Assembly: GCF_002222615.2 (NCBI RefSeq)
Contig: NZ_CP022412.2
Coordinates: 3,596,001 to 3,660,000, forward strand
Length of the DNA stretch: 64,000 nucleotides
Direction: 5' to 3'
Origin: Bacteroides caccae
GTDB taxonomy: Bacteria; Bacteroidota; Bacteroidia; Bacteroidales; Bacteroidaceae
Shown here: piece after piece, positions 9,188 through 17,412 of the stretch
How the letters are laid out: the number at the start of each line of letters is the position of its first letter
How positions within the stretch are numbered: position 1 is the stretch's first letter
Made by a program: the position numbers and the translations under genes
The notes under the pieces: model-generated
Seen by the model: only the letters and a program-made list of their open reading frames with translations
Told to the model about the DNA's origin: nothing
Databases searched by the model: none

Positions 9188-10000
9188 ATGAAAGTGAGAA
9201 GAAACTTATTAATCGCCTTTTCCCTACTCTCTCTTAGTGTCAATGCACAACGTATCAAAGGCAGCGACACTGTATTGCCTGTCGCCCAGCAGACAGCAGA
9301 ACGGTTTATGAACCAGCACCCTGACGCCCGTGTCACAGTGACCGGCGGAGGAACCGGTGTAGGTATCTCCGCTTTAATGGATAACACAACGGACATCGCC
9401 ATGGCCTCCCGTCCGATCAAGTTCAGCGAAAAGATGAAAATCAAGGAAGCCGGACAGGATGTAGACGAAATCATTGTAGCCTATGATGCTCTTGCCGTAG
9501 TGGTACATCCTTCCAATCCTGTGAAACAACTTACCCGCCAGCAATTGGAAGACATTTTCCGTGGAAAGATCACCAACTGGAAACAAGTGGGCGGAGACGA
9601 CCGCAAAATAGTAGTGTACTCCCGTGAAACATCTTCCGGAACTTACGAATTTTTCAAGGAAAGCGTATTGAAAAACAAAAATTATATGTCGAGCAGCCTT
9701 TCCATGCCTGCCACCGGTGCCATTATCCAGTCTGTCAGCCAGACAAAAGGAGCCATCGGATATGTCGGTCTGGCCTATGTATCTCCGCGTATCAAGACTC
9801 TCTCCGTATCCTATGACGGAAGCCATTATGCTACGCCTTCGGTAGAAAATGCCACCAACAAAACATATCCGATCGTGCGCCCTCTTTATTACTATTACAA
9901 TGTAAAAAACAAAGAGGCAGTCACCCCCTTGATTCAGTTTATTCTTTCACCCGAAGGACAGGAGATTATAAAAAAGAGCGGCTATATTCCGGTTAAGTAA
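9188..10000 (+). CDS. pstS: Phosphate-binding protein PstS
   Basis: 270 residues with a signal peptide ending at about residue 20 (SVNA-QR). The phosphate-binding loops are visible: GSDTV near 25, GGGTGVG at 53-59, SRP at 74-76 and SRETSSGTYEFF at 145-156. It captures inorganic phosphate in the periplasm for PstCAB. It is transcribed divergently from pstC across a 177-nt gap that must hold both promoters. Two direct AATGTTT repeats (9065-9071 and 9078-9084) occur in that gap but do not fit a classical Pho box. Confidence 0.95.
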   Translation: MKVRRNLLIAFSLLSLSVNAQRIKGSDTVLPVAQQTAERFMNQHPDARVTVTGGGTGVGISALMDNTTDIAMASRPIKFSEKMKIKEAGQDVDEIIVAYDALAVVVHPSNPVKQLTRQQLEDIFRGKITNWKQVGGDDRKIVVYSRETSSGTYEFFKESVLKNKNYMSSSLSMPATGAIIQSVSQTKGAIGYVGLAYVSPRIKTLSVSYDGSHYATPSVENATNKTYPIVRPLYYYYNVKNKEAVTPLIQFILSPEGQEIIKKSGYIPVK

Positions 10001-10077
10001 TCACATCCGTATCTATCAGAAGATGTGTTAAAAACCTGAATTAGAAAGCAATTGGCAGATAGTCTAAACTTTTTTTC

Positions 10078-10085
10078 TATTTTTG
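10078..10085 (+). promoter_or_regulatory. Candidate promoter of the ECF sigma gene
   Basis: TATTTTTG matches the -7 consensus TAnnTTTG. A TTG lies at 10052-10054, 23 nt upstream, slightly wide. Transcription would begin near 10092, 28 nt before the first candidate start codon. Confidence 0.45.
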
Positions 10086-10119
10086 AGGTTTTATTCCTTT
10101 TTTTTTCATAATATAGCCG

Positions 10120-10716
10120 ATGAATATAATTATCACCAGAGCATTAAATATGGAATTTGAGGAAAAAGACCTTGCTGCAAAGGTTTTTCATGGAAAAAAA
10201 GATAAACTACTATACATACTAGAACTTTCTTATAAGAAGTACTATAATTTGTTGTATAACTATGGATTAAAACTAACCAACGATTCTGAGTTGGTTCAGG
10301 ACTTTATCCAAGAAATATTCACTAAACTTTGTAAACGTGAAAATATCGATAACATTTCTAATATAAAGATATACCTACTCCGTGCTATGCGTAATATAAT
10401 CTACGATTATTACGTAGCCCAAAAAGATATAGTCAGCATCGATGATATGGAATTCTTAATTCCTGATGATGCTGAAGTATTCAAGACATTCTTTTCTAAA
10501 AATGATGAGGAACTGCAAAAATATCAAACCTTATTGCAGACAATCAATTCTTTGCCCAATCAACAGAAACAAATTCTTTATTTATTTTACATAAAGGGAT
10601 TAACTCATAAAGAGATTAGCGAAGTGTTGGATATCAATCCGCAATCATCTATGAACTCCCTTGCCAAATCTATCCGCAAGCTACGCATACAGTTCGGGCA
10701 GATATCCGAAAAATAG
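10120..10716 (+). CDS. ECF-type RNA polymerase sigma factor (FecI-like)
   Basis: 198 residues. Region 2 (helical, with NDSELVQDFIQEIFTKLC near 60-77) and region 4 (LPNQQKQILYLFYIKGLTHKEISEVLDI, a helix-turn-helix) are clear; this is the Bacteroides FecI-like ECF class. An alternative start is the ATG at 10150, which removes 10 poorly conserved residues and may be the true one. The obvious partner is the FecR anti-sigma encoded at 21018-22106, at the far end of the SusCD locus. The sigma gene converges on the last gene of that locus, and the two share a terminator hairpin. Confidence 0.9.
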   Translation: MNIIITRALNMEFEEKDLAAKVFHGKKDKLLYILELSYKKYYNLLYNYGLKLTNDSELVQDFIQEIFTKLCKRENIDNISNIKIYLLRAMRNIIYDYYVAQKDIVSIDDMEFLIPDDAEVFKTFFSKNDEELQKYQTLLQTINSLPNQQKQILYLFYIKGLTHKEISEVLDINPQSSMNSLAKSIRKLRIQFGQISEK

Positions 10717-10718
10717 AG

Positions 10719-10770
10719 AAACCTTCATCGACGGATTTATTTTGTAAATATCCGAAAATGAAGGTTTTTC
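10719..10770. terminator. Bidirectional terminator between sigma factor and M60 gene
   Basis: Arms AAACCTTCAT (10719-10728) and ATGAAGGTTT (10758-10767) are perfect, with a second nested stem (CGGATTTA against TAAATATCCG) inside. T-rich on one side and A-rich on the other, so it can serve both convergent genes. Confidence 0.75.
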
Positions 10771-10796
10771 TAAAACATTAATATCTGACGAATATA

Positions 10797-13367
10797 TTAA
10801 CGAACAGGTATTTCTACACGCCTCCCATCGGCCTGGACTGCATAAAGCTTAGCATCAGCCAGATCAATTCCACCAGGTATATCATACCCATACATATTAA
10901 AAAAATAAAGCAGGTCACCGTCCGCTGCCCCACGACGTAACTCGAAAGCCACAGCATTCTCTCCATTCTTCACTGAATATCTACGACCGTTAACCGTGCA
11001 ATATACTTCACTGCTGACCGGTTTTACACTACCTTTAAACTGTGTATAATACCCGACATCCGAAGGCTCACTATCCAAACCAATATCTCCGGCTTTACGG
11101 TCTTCAATATATTGAAACGCGTGTTTCGGTTTAGGATAGATAGACATCTCCGCCTTTGCTTTCCGAATCATTTCCTCTGTTACAAGATAATCATAAGTTC
11201 CATATTGTTCGATGACACCCTTTCCCGGTATAAAGAATCCCCACAATTCAAAAAAGTCACTCAAATCCTCATGAGCAGCCTGTGAAGCCTTTACCGCTAA
11301 CTTCAATTGAGCAGCTCCCGGGTTATTCTCATCAATACGATCTGCCCGTAATAATTGGAAAAGCGTTTGCCAAAATTTTTCATTATAACCACACCGATGA
11401 TAATAATTCCACAGTTGCCAATACATACGCATATGGATTTCGGTATCTTCATTCATGTGATGTGGGTTTCCCATGTCGAACCAAGCCTGTCCTTCTACAA
11501 AACGCGCATCAGCCAAATGAAAAAGTTCACTACCACGAGAACAATATTTGCCTAATTTATAAAGCACATAATTAGAAAATAAATTATTGGAAGATTCAGT
11601 ACAACCAGGCCAGTTTATCGCTTTCTGATGAATGTGTCCGATCTCATGTGCAGGTCCCCAGGCATTATCTTTATCTGCCATTACATTATCCCTCAATAAG
11701 ATATTATCAAGATAAGTATAAACAAAAGCCACACGATAATCCGACGCCCACATATACCCATATTCCGGTGAAATAGCAAAAATATGATTATTCATTTGTG
11801 AAGGCCATACATCTTCAATCCCCATTAATTCCTGTTCCCAGCCAACAATATCATCCCACAAGTTAATGGCGGAAAGTATTCTATCGGGAACAAAACTCCG
11901 TAATTTTTCAGTATGGAAATAAAACATGATCTTATTACCACGAACACAAAAATACTTATGGTTTGCCGCAGCCAACAACTGTGCATATTTCTGATCCGTC
12001 TTATGATCTTTCAAATCAAAAAAGCCGGTCACTTTTCCACTACCTGAAGGAATATGAATGTTTACAGGTTTAGCCCTGTCATCATTGAGCATAGCTGTAT
12101 ACATCACAAATAATTGCCCGGATTCTTTCATCGTCAATTTGTTTATACCCGGAGATAGAAAATAAATAGAACCACTTGAGTTGACTATCCAACCTCTATC
12201 TTCTTCATCATTCGTATAAGTCTCTCCTATCACTTGCAAAGAGAGTTGCTGTCCGTATGTATCTCCGACCAATACGATGATTTCTTCATCTTTCTCCACC
12301 GATATACCGGTAGGATTATCAAGATTGCCATATTTTTTAGTCATCAATTTGTCTGCCCATTCGACAACATCACTGTACGGGGCATACTTTCTGATTCGGA
12401 ACTCTTTCTCATGTGTATCGTATGTATCATTATACAGAGCTAAAGCCAAACGGGCAAAGTATCCCGGCAATTCATTGATAACATCTTCTGTGACACCTTC
12501 GTTCAAGGCAGTACATGAAAGATCTGTGAAGACTTTAAGTAATTGGTCATTCACCGAGCTTTCTTTATTATATCGGAAAAACTCCATTTCATCACAACTC
12601 ACAAAGTTATTATATCCTGAATATACCATAAATTTAATGCCGCTAACACGCTTTGTCTCGTCAAACAAAACCCGTGACGCCATATCTTGTCCACGAAAAT
12701 CGTATTCCCCATATTTCACCCAATCAGTATGTCCGATATCAGTGGCCGTATAAACTTCCACCCGACCAAAATTACCATTGCCGGCACGGGTATGATAAAT
12801 CACATAATCAATCTCTGTATCCGGTTCAAAATAATATTCGAGCGACACTGGAAAATTTGCTGATTTTCCAAATAAAGAATGATAGCCATCAGCTTCAGGA
12901 GTAAACTTTCCGTCAAAAGAACATTCAATTCCACGACCATTTTGATGTTCCGAATCTTTGCCTCCAATAACCTTTACCTGGATATCTTCAGGCACCTCGA
13001 AGGTAGAAAACTGTAACACCGTAATCGTATAATCATGAATAGCAGATGTTACGGATATCGTAGCAGTTCTATTATCACGAGTATTATTAGACTCTGCCTT
13101 CATCACTATAACCTGTCCTTTTTCCGGATCAGCCTCTTTATAAACTTTAAGCCAGTCCGCATCACTTTCCACCTGCCAATCCGACATAGGAAGCGTAGTC
13201 TTTACCTGAACGACAACGGTAGAAGCATTCCCGTCCAAGCTCTGTTGCAAAGCAGTTCCCTCAATTTCAAATTTTGAATTTAATTGTTCCTCATCTTTAC
13301 AAGATTGCAACAGAAACAACCAAACTCCAATGAATCCAGCTAATCTTATGATATTATATATTTTCAC
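10797..13367 (-). CDS. BACON/M60-like metallopeptidase lipoprotein
   Basis: I choose the GTG at 13367, which follows a strong ribosome-binding site (AAAGGAGGAAATT); this gives 856 residues. A TTG at 13388 is also open but overlaps the preceding gene. The N-terminus has a lipobox (LLQSC, Cys23), so the protein is lipidated and probably surface-exposed. Next come a BACON domain (about 50-122), a galactose-binding-like module (about 130-268), and the M60-like catalytic region with HEIGH at 574-578 and a downstream Glu (near 591), the gluzincin zinc site. M60-like enzymes of gut Bacteroides cleave O-glycosylated mucin-type proteins. It is the last gene of the SusCD operon. Confidence 0.9.
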   Translation of the reverse strand: MKIYNIIRLAGFIGVWLFLLQSCKDEEQLNSKFEIEGTALQQSLDGNASTVVVQVKTTLPMSDWQVESDADWLKVYKEADPEKGQVIVMKAESNNTRDNRTATISVTSAIHDYTITVLQFSTFEVPEDIQVKVIGGKDSEHQNGRGIECSFDGKFTPEADGYHSLFGKSANFPVSLEYYFEPDTEIDYVIYHTRAGNGNFGRVEVYTATDIGHTDWVKYGEYDFRGQDMASRVLFDETKRVSGIKFMVYSGYNNFVSCDEMEFFRYNKESSVNDQLLKVFTDLSCTALNEGVTEDVINELPGYFARLALALYNDTYDTHEKEFRIRKYAPYSDVVEWADKLMTKKYGNLDNPTGISVEKDEEIIVLVGDTYGQQLSLQVIGETYTNDEEDRGWIVNSSGSIYFLSPGINKLTMKESGQLFVMYTAMLNDDRAKPVNIHIPSGSGKVTGFFDLKDHKTDQKYAQLLAAANHKYFCVRGNKIMFYFHTEKLRSFVPDRILSAINLWDDIVGWEQELMGIEDVWPSQMNNHIFAISPEYGYMWASDYRVAFVYTYLDNILLRDNVMADKDNAWGPAHEIGHIHQKAINWPGCTESSNNLFSNYVLYKLGKYCSRGSELFHLADARFVEGQAWFDMGNPHHMNEDTEIHMRMYWQLWNYYHRCGYNEKFWQTLFQLLRADRIDENNPGAAQLKLAVKASQAAHEDLSDFFELWGFFIPGKGVIEQYGTYDYLVTEEMIRKAKAEMSIYPKPKHAFQYIEDRKAGDIGLDSEPSDVGYYTQFKGSVKPVSSEVYCTVNGRRYSVKNGENAVAFELRRGAADGDLLYFFNMYGYDIPGGIDLADAKLYAVQADGRRVEIPVR

Positions 13368-13380
13368 AATTTCCTCCTTT

Positions 13381-15402
13381 CTATTCAAGTTCGAACACTG
13401 TTAATACAGCAGCATGGTCTCCAGGCCATACGTCATCTATCTCAGGCATTGTACGTACAATCTTCGAAGCAACAGTTTTTATTCCATTACCTTTACTATA
13501 AATAAAATCAATACGAGAAGTCTGCGACTGTCCGTAAATGACCGCATACGTTCCTTCGCCCCGTTCCAATTCATCCGGGTTTATCTCTCTGAAAGTATCC
13601 CTAAAACCTTTATCAAGCATATAACGTGACACGGGCAGTTCCTCAGCTATATATCCGAAATGAATAGGAGCCGCCTTATGCGTCCAATCCAAATGGCTGC
13701 ACGAATTAAAGTCCCCACCGATAATGACCGGCATAGAAGAATCCACATAAGGAATCAAGTCATTCTCCAACAGACGTTTCATATCGACCAAAGCTAATAT
13801 ACTATCCTCCGCAGCCCACCTATGAGTGTCCATTCCATAATTAGCATAATAACAAGTATATTCCGGCCGGTAGGCATAACGCAACCAGCAAGCATTCAGA
13901 TACACCTTTTTCCCGGAAGGGAGCGTGATTATAGCAGGATTTGAATAAAAAGTATTCTTCGTCTTAATTTTCTGTATAGGATAACGGCTAAACAAACACA
14001 AATTATCCCCTGGAGAAGGAGTCTGTAAATTAAATCCGATAGCTTTTGCTATCATTTCTTGCGAACCGTATCCTTCTTGCATAGTAACAACATCAGCACC
14101 GGACTGCTTAATCAGATCGATAATACGTTCGCGCCCATCTTTGCCCAAATGTTTACCTCCGTGCCAGATATTCCATTGGAGTACTTTCAGATATTTCTTA
14201 TTATTCCGGCTATCAGATGTAATCATTACCGGGAGACAATCATCGGATAATATGGGAGTAATAGAACGACGGCCTATTTTTACAGACTGAACGTTTACTC
14301 CCAAGCAATTACCCAATACAGCCTCAGCATTGACATCGACCGTAACTAATAGATAGTTGGTACCATGTTTCAACCGCGTGGATTCGTTTTCCGAAAGACG
14401 TATCTTCATCTTTCCGGATTTCGGGATCAATCCGCCTTTTACCAATTCAATCCGTACATTCGAACGAGGTTTCGACCCGGTATTATAAATATGGATCCGT
14501 TCGATATCTTTCAACGAAGTACAATTTCCAAAATCAAGCACCAGTTCTTTTACCGCTTTAGGCGACTGTTCACCTTGAGTCTCTATACGTAGTTTTAACA
14601 GTTGAAAGTCTCGTTTTCCCCGGTCAACATCCCATTCGGCAGGCAAAGCCACTACCTTGAACAATTCTTGTTCTCCATATTCCGCACGAAATAAAGGGTT
14701 ATCATTTTCAACCGCATAAGCTAAAGGGGCAGACTTATATTGCTCCAGACGGCCGTTACGCAAATGAAATGACAACCGTCCCTCCGCAGCTCTATTGATA
14801 GAGATATCCTCCGATAAATCATCAAAATTATAATAACCTTTCAAACAATCAAACTGACTGTGCCGTGCTGTGACCGGACGATACATCCATTCATTCAATT
14901 CCTTTTCCGTCAATCCTGTTTTCCAAATGCGCACTTCATCAATGCAACCACCAAAAGCGCTCTCTGATGATTCATTGATTCCGATTGCTCCGGGTAAAAT
15001 GACAGTGGCAGTATCTTTACGAGCGACTTCCCGGCCATTAATATATAACAAGATACAACGTCCATTACAGACTGCTGCTACATGCGTCCACTTTCCTTTA
15101 GGAATTTCTTCCCCAACCAATCCTGTAGCTACATTGCACAATCGTCCATGATCTATCACCAACGGCAGATAGTCCAACGAATTGAGTTCACTGTATTCTC
15201 CACCGCCAATAATCACTTCCTGCGACTTCCATTCATTATTATCAGGTTTAATCCATGCTTCCAATGTCCAATGGCGGCATAAGGTATCCATACCTATACG
15301 CAGATTATTGTCTTTACCGTCCAAACAGACAGCCTTGTTGGATTGTGCCAATAAATGTATTCCAAACAAACTAAAAAAAATAGTATATAACAATGTCTTC
15401 AT
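13381..15402 (-). CDS. Secreted LamG - endonuclease/exonuclease/phosphatase protein
   Basis: Start chosen at the ATG at 15402 because it opens a good signal peptide (MKTLLYTIFF...LLAQ); 673 residues. A LamG/concanavalin-like domain spans about 25-180. A segment resembling the N-terminal domain attached to BNR-repeat sialidases covers about 235-385. A C-terminal endonuclease/exonuclease/phosphatase domain covers 404-673, with Asn411, Glu443, Asp564 and Asn566, Asp632, and Asp662-His663 at the expected metal and catalytic positions. Such domains hydrolyse phosphodiesters or phosphomonoesters in DNA, lipids or inositides; the substrate here is unknown. Its place inside a SusCD operon suggests a phosphorylated or nucleic acid-bearing host target. 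Confidence 0.85.
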   Translation of the reverse strand: MKTLLYTIFFSLFGIHLLAQSNKAVCLDGKDNNLRIGMDTLCRHWTLEAWIKPDNNEWKSQEVIIGGGEYSELNSLDYLPLVIDHGRLCNVATGLVGEEIPKGKWTHVAAVCNGRCILLYINGREVARKDTATVILPGAIGINESSESAFGGCIDEVRIWKTGLTEKELNEWMYRPVTARHSQFDCLKGYYNFDDLSEDISINRAAEGRLSFHLRNGRLEQYKSAPLAYAVENDNPLFRAEYGEQELFKVVALPAEWDVDRGKRDFQLLKLRIETQGEQSPKAVKELVLDFGNCTSLKDIERIHIYNTGSKPRSNVRIELVKGGLIPKSGKMKIRLSENESTRLKHGTNYLLVTVDVNAEAVLGNCLGVNVQSVKIGRRSITPILSDDCLPVMITSDSRNNKKYLKVLQWNIWHGGKHLGKDGRERIIDLIKQSGADVVTMQEGYGSQEMIAKAIGFNLQTPSPGDNLCLFSRYPIQKIKTKNTFYSNPAIITLPSGKKVYLNACWLRYAYRPEYTCYYANYGMDTHRWAAEDSILALVDMKRLLENDLIPYVDSSMPVIIGGDFNSCSHLDWTHKAAPIHFGYIAEELPVSRYMLDKGFRDTFREINPDELERGEGTYAVIYGQSQTSRIDFIYSKGNGIKTVASKIVRTMPEIDDVWPGDHAAVLTVFELE

Positions 15403-15423
15403 AATACTTATTATAAAAAGTAG

Positions 15424-15462
15424 GGCCGGGAAGACCAAAGAATAACTGCGGTCGACCCGGCC
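15424..15462 (-). terminator. Intra-operon hairpin after susD
   Basis: GGCCGGG (15424-15430) pairs with CCCGGCC (15456-15462), extended by GACC/GGTC, in the gap between susD and the LamG/EEP gene. On the minus strand it is followed by CTACTTTTTATA. It is probably a partial terminator or an mRNA-stabilising stem that lowers expression of the enzymes relative to SusC/SusD. Confidence 0.6.
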
Positions 15463-15491
15463 ACTAAATAAAAAAGTTAAGAGAGAAAGAA

Positions 15492-17387
15492 TCAATTATA
15501 ATATGGATTCTGCACTAATTGTGGCATTTTATTAGTTTCCTTCATCGGAATAGGCATTAAGTACTGTCCTTTATGGAAATTACGGATCAAAGGAATCTCT
15601 CTTACCTGGAAGAATCCTGCATCATCATTGGCAGCCACATTCAAACCTAAATCGGGTATCCCCAAATATTTCTCTGCAATCTTCCACCGACGAATATCAA
15701 AGAACTTCTGACCTTCAAGATAAAATTCAAGAGAACGTTCCTGTCTGACAATCTCCCTCAATCCTTCTTTTGTGTCTTGGTAACCGGGGTTAGTAGAAAA
15801 ATTATCCCAGGCCTCGTCTACTTTGGGAATGCCCGCACGTACACGCACTTTATCGATATAATCTTTAGCTTTATCCAATTCTCCAATCTCCACCAAGGCT
15901 TCTGCATAATTCAAATACATTTCAGCCATACGGAAAAGAGGTAGCGGATAGTGCACCACGCCATCTTCATACGAAGGATGCACCAGTTTTTTGTTATGAT
16001 ATCCGGTAACAGAATAATAAAGGTCTTGATTTCGCTTACCATGACGGTCATTATTACGTAATTCCTCCACAATGACCCGCTTGGCAGGATCATCACTCGT
16101 TATCTCGCCGTCATACTGCGTGATTTCATAGAAACCATGATGAAAACCTATGTTTGCATAAAAACGCGGCTCTCTGTCAAGATGCATTTTTATAGAAGTA
16201 CCATTACTAACATTCGAGTAATTGTTTCCGTCATAATTCACCGGTAGCTCAACAATATTAAACCTCCCGTCATAATCATACGTCTTATCTTTATCCATTG
16301 GCAATCCATTCTTTGTATAAAACGATTCCACCATTTGCAATGTAGGCGCTATACCGCCTGAACCATCATACACAATGTCAATATATTGGCGAGGAATAGA
16401 CCGATTCTGAATATCATAGTATCCTTCTTTTCGGGTATCAGCCCAAATGACTTCCGGACTTGGATTTGAAAAATCAATCACAGAATAACGTATTCTACGT
16501 TGTGCCGGATTAGATAATCCCGGACGATTATCGTCAGGAGTACCTGCATCATTATCATCATAAAGCCGGAAATTCAGTTTTTCCAGTTCTGTAATAGCCT
16601 GCAAAGAGATTTCCGCACTTTTTCTCCATTTGTCTTCCGAGTATTCCTGTGCAATCAAATGGCGTCCGTCTTTCTTACTTTTAAAATCGGCATACATCTC
16701 ACTGTTACCATTAAATAACGGTGAAGCCGCATATAAATAAAGCCGGGATTTCAATGCATAGACAGCTACTTGTGTAGCTCGCCCAAAATCTTTTCCGGAA
16801 TATGTAGTAGCCAAATCAGGAAAAGCTTCATCAAGCTTGCGATTTATGAACTCTACCACCTCATCATAACTACTACGTTCAGGAAATTCTTCAACATCCA
16901 ACTTTGGGTCATAAAGTTTATCAATAATACATGTAGGACCGTAAGAACGCAAGGATAGAAAATGATAATAAGCTATCAAAAAATTAGCTTCGCCACGATA
17001 ATGTTGCTTATCTGTAGGAACCAGATTTTTTGCCTTATCCAGGATATCCAGAAACATATAGCACTGCCGGATACCTTCCCAGATAGGAGACCATGTATCA
17101 GAAGTCATGTGCAGACTGGAAGGCCCGTATGTGCCTTCATTAAAAGTAGAAAACATTTCTTTACGATAAAAAGAAGTTTCCGCCCCACACATCATCCAAT
17201 AAGCATTATTACTAATCGCTCTGTTGGTAGGAAGAAAAGAATAACATGAATAAAGGTAATTCCGTACCAAATCCGGAGTTTCGTAAGAATCTTCTTCTTT
17301 CACAACTTCATCTGGTACAATATCCAAATAGTTACAAGCTGACAAGCCTAGCAAAAAAAGTCCACAGAACAAATATTTAAGTTTCAT
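15492..17387 (-). CDS. SusD/RagB-family glycan-binding lipoprotein
   Basis: 631 residues. The signal sequence ends in a lipobox (LSAC, Cys18), and the mature protein opens with the NYLDIVPD motif typical of SusD. The helical TPR-like body and the C-terminal FDIRRWKIAEKYLG and RNFHKGQYLMPIP motifs match the RagB/SusD family. It sits on the cell surface as a lid over the SusC barrel and binds oligosaccharide before import. It starts 25 nt after the susC stop. The ligand cannot be deduced, but the neighbouring M60-like enzyme points to host glycoproteins. Confidence 0.95.
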   Translation of the reverse strand: MKLKYLFCGLFLLGLSACNYLDIVPDEVVKEEDSYETPDLVRNYLYSCYSFLPTNRAISNNAYWMMCGAETSFYRKEMFSTFNEGTYGPSSLHMTSDTWSPIWEGIRQCYMFLDILDKAKNLVPTDKQHYRGEANFLIAYYHFLSLRSYGPTCIIDKLYDPKLDVEEFPERSSYDEVVEFINRKLDEAFPDLATTYSGKDFGRATQVAVYALKSRLYLYAASPLFNGNSEMYADFKSKKDGRHLIAQEYSEDKWRKSAEISLQAITELEKLNFRLYDDNDAGTPDDNRPGLSNPAQRRIRYSVIDFSNPSPEVIWADTRKEGYYDIQNRSIPRQYIDIVYDGSGGIAPTLQMVESFYTKNGLPMDKDKTYDYDGRFNIVELPVNYDGNNYSNVSNGTSIKMHLDREPRFYANIGFHHGFYEITQYDGEITSDDPAKRVIVEELRNNDRHGKRNQDLYYSVTGYHNKKLVHPSYEDGVVHYPLPLFRMAEMYLNYAEALVEIGELDKAKDYIDKVRVRAGIPKVDEAWDNFSTNPGYQDTKEGLREIVRQERSLEFYLEGQKFFDIRRWKIAEKYLGIPDLGLNVAANDDAGFFQVREIPLIRNFHKGQYLMPIPMKETNKMPQLVQNPYYN

Positions 17388-17412
17388 AGTTTTATAATTT
17401 TGTATCGTTTGA

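Noticed and set aside
13368..13388. TTG start at 13388 for the M60-like gene
   Set aside because: It lies upstream of a perfect ribosome-binding site that points to the GTG at 13367, and it would overlap the upstream gene's stop.
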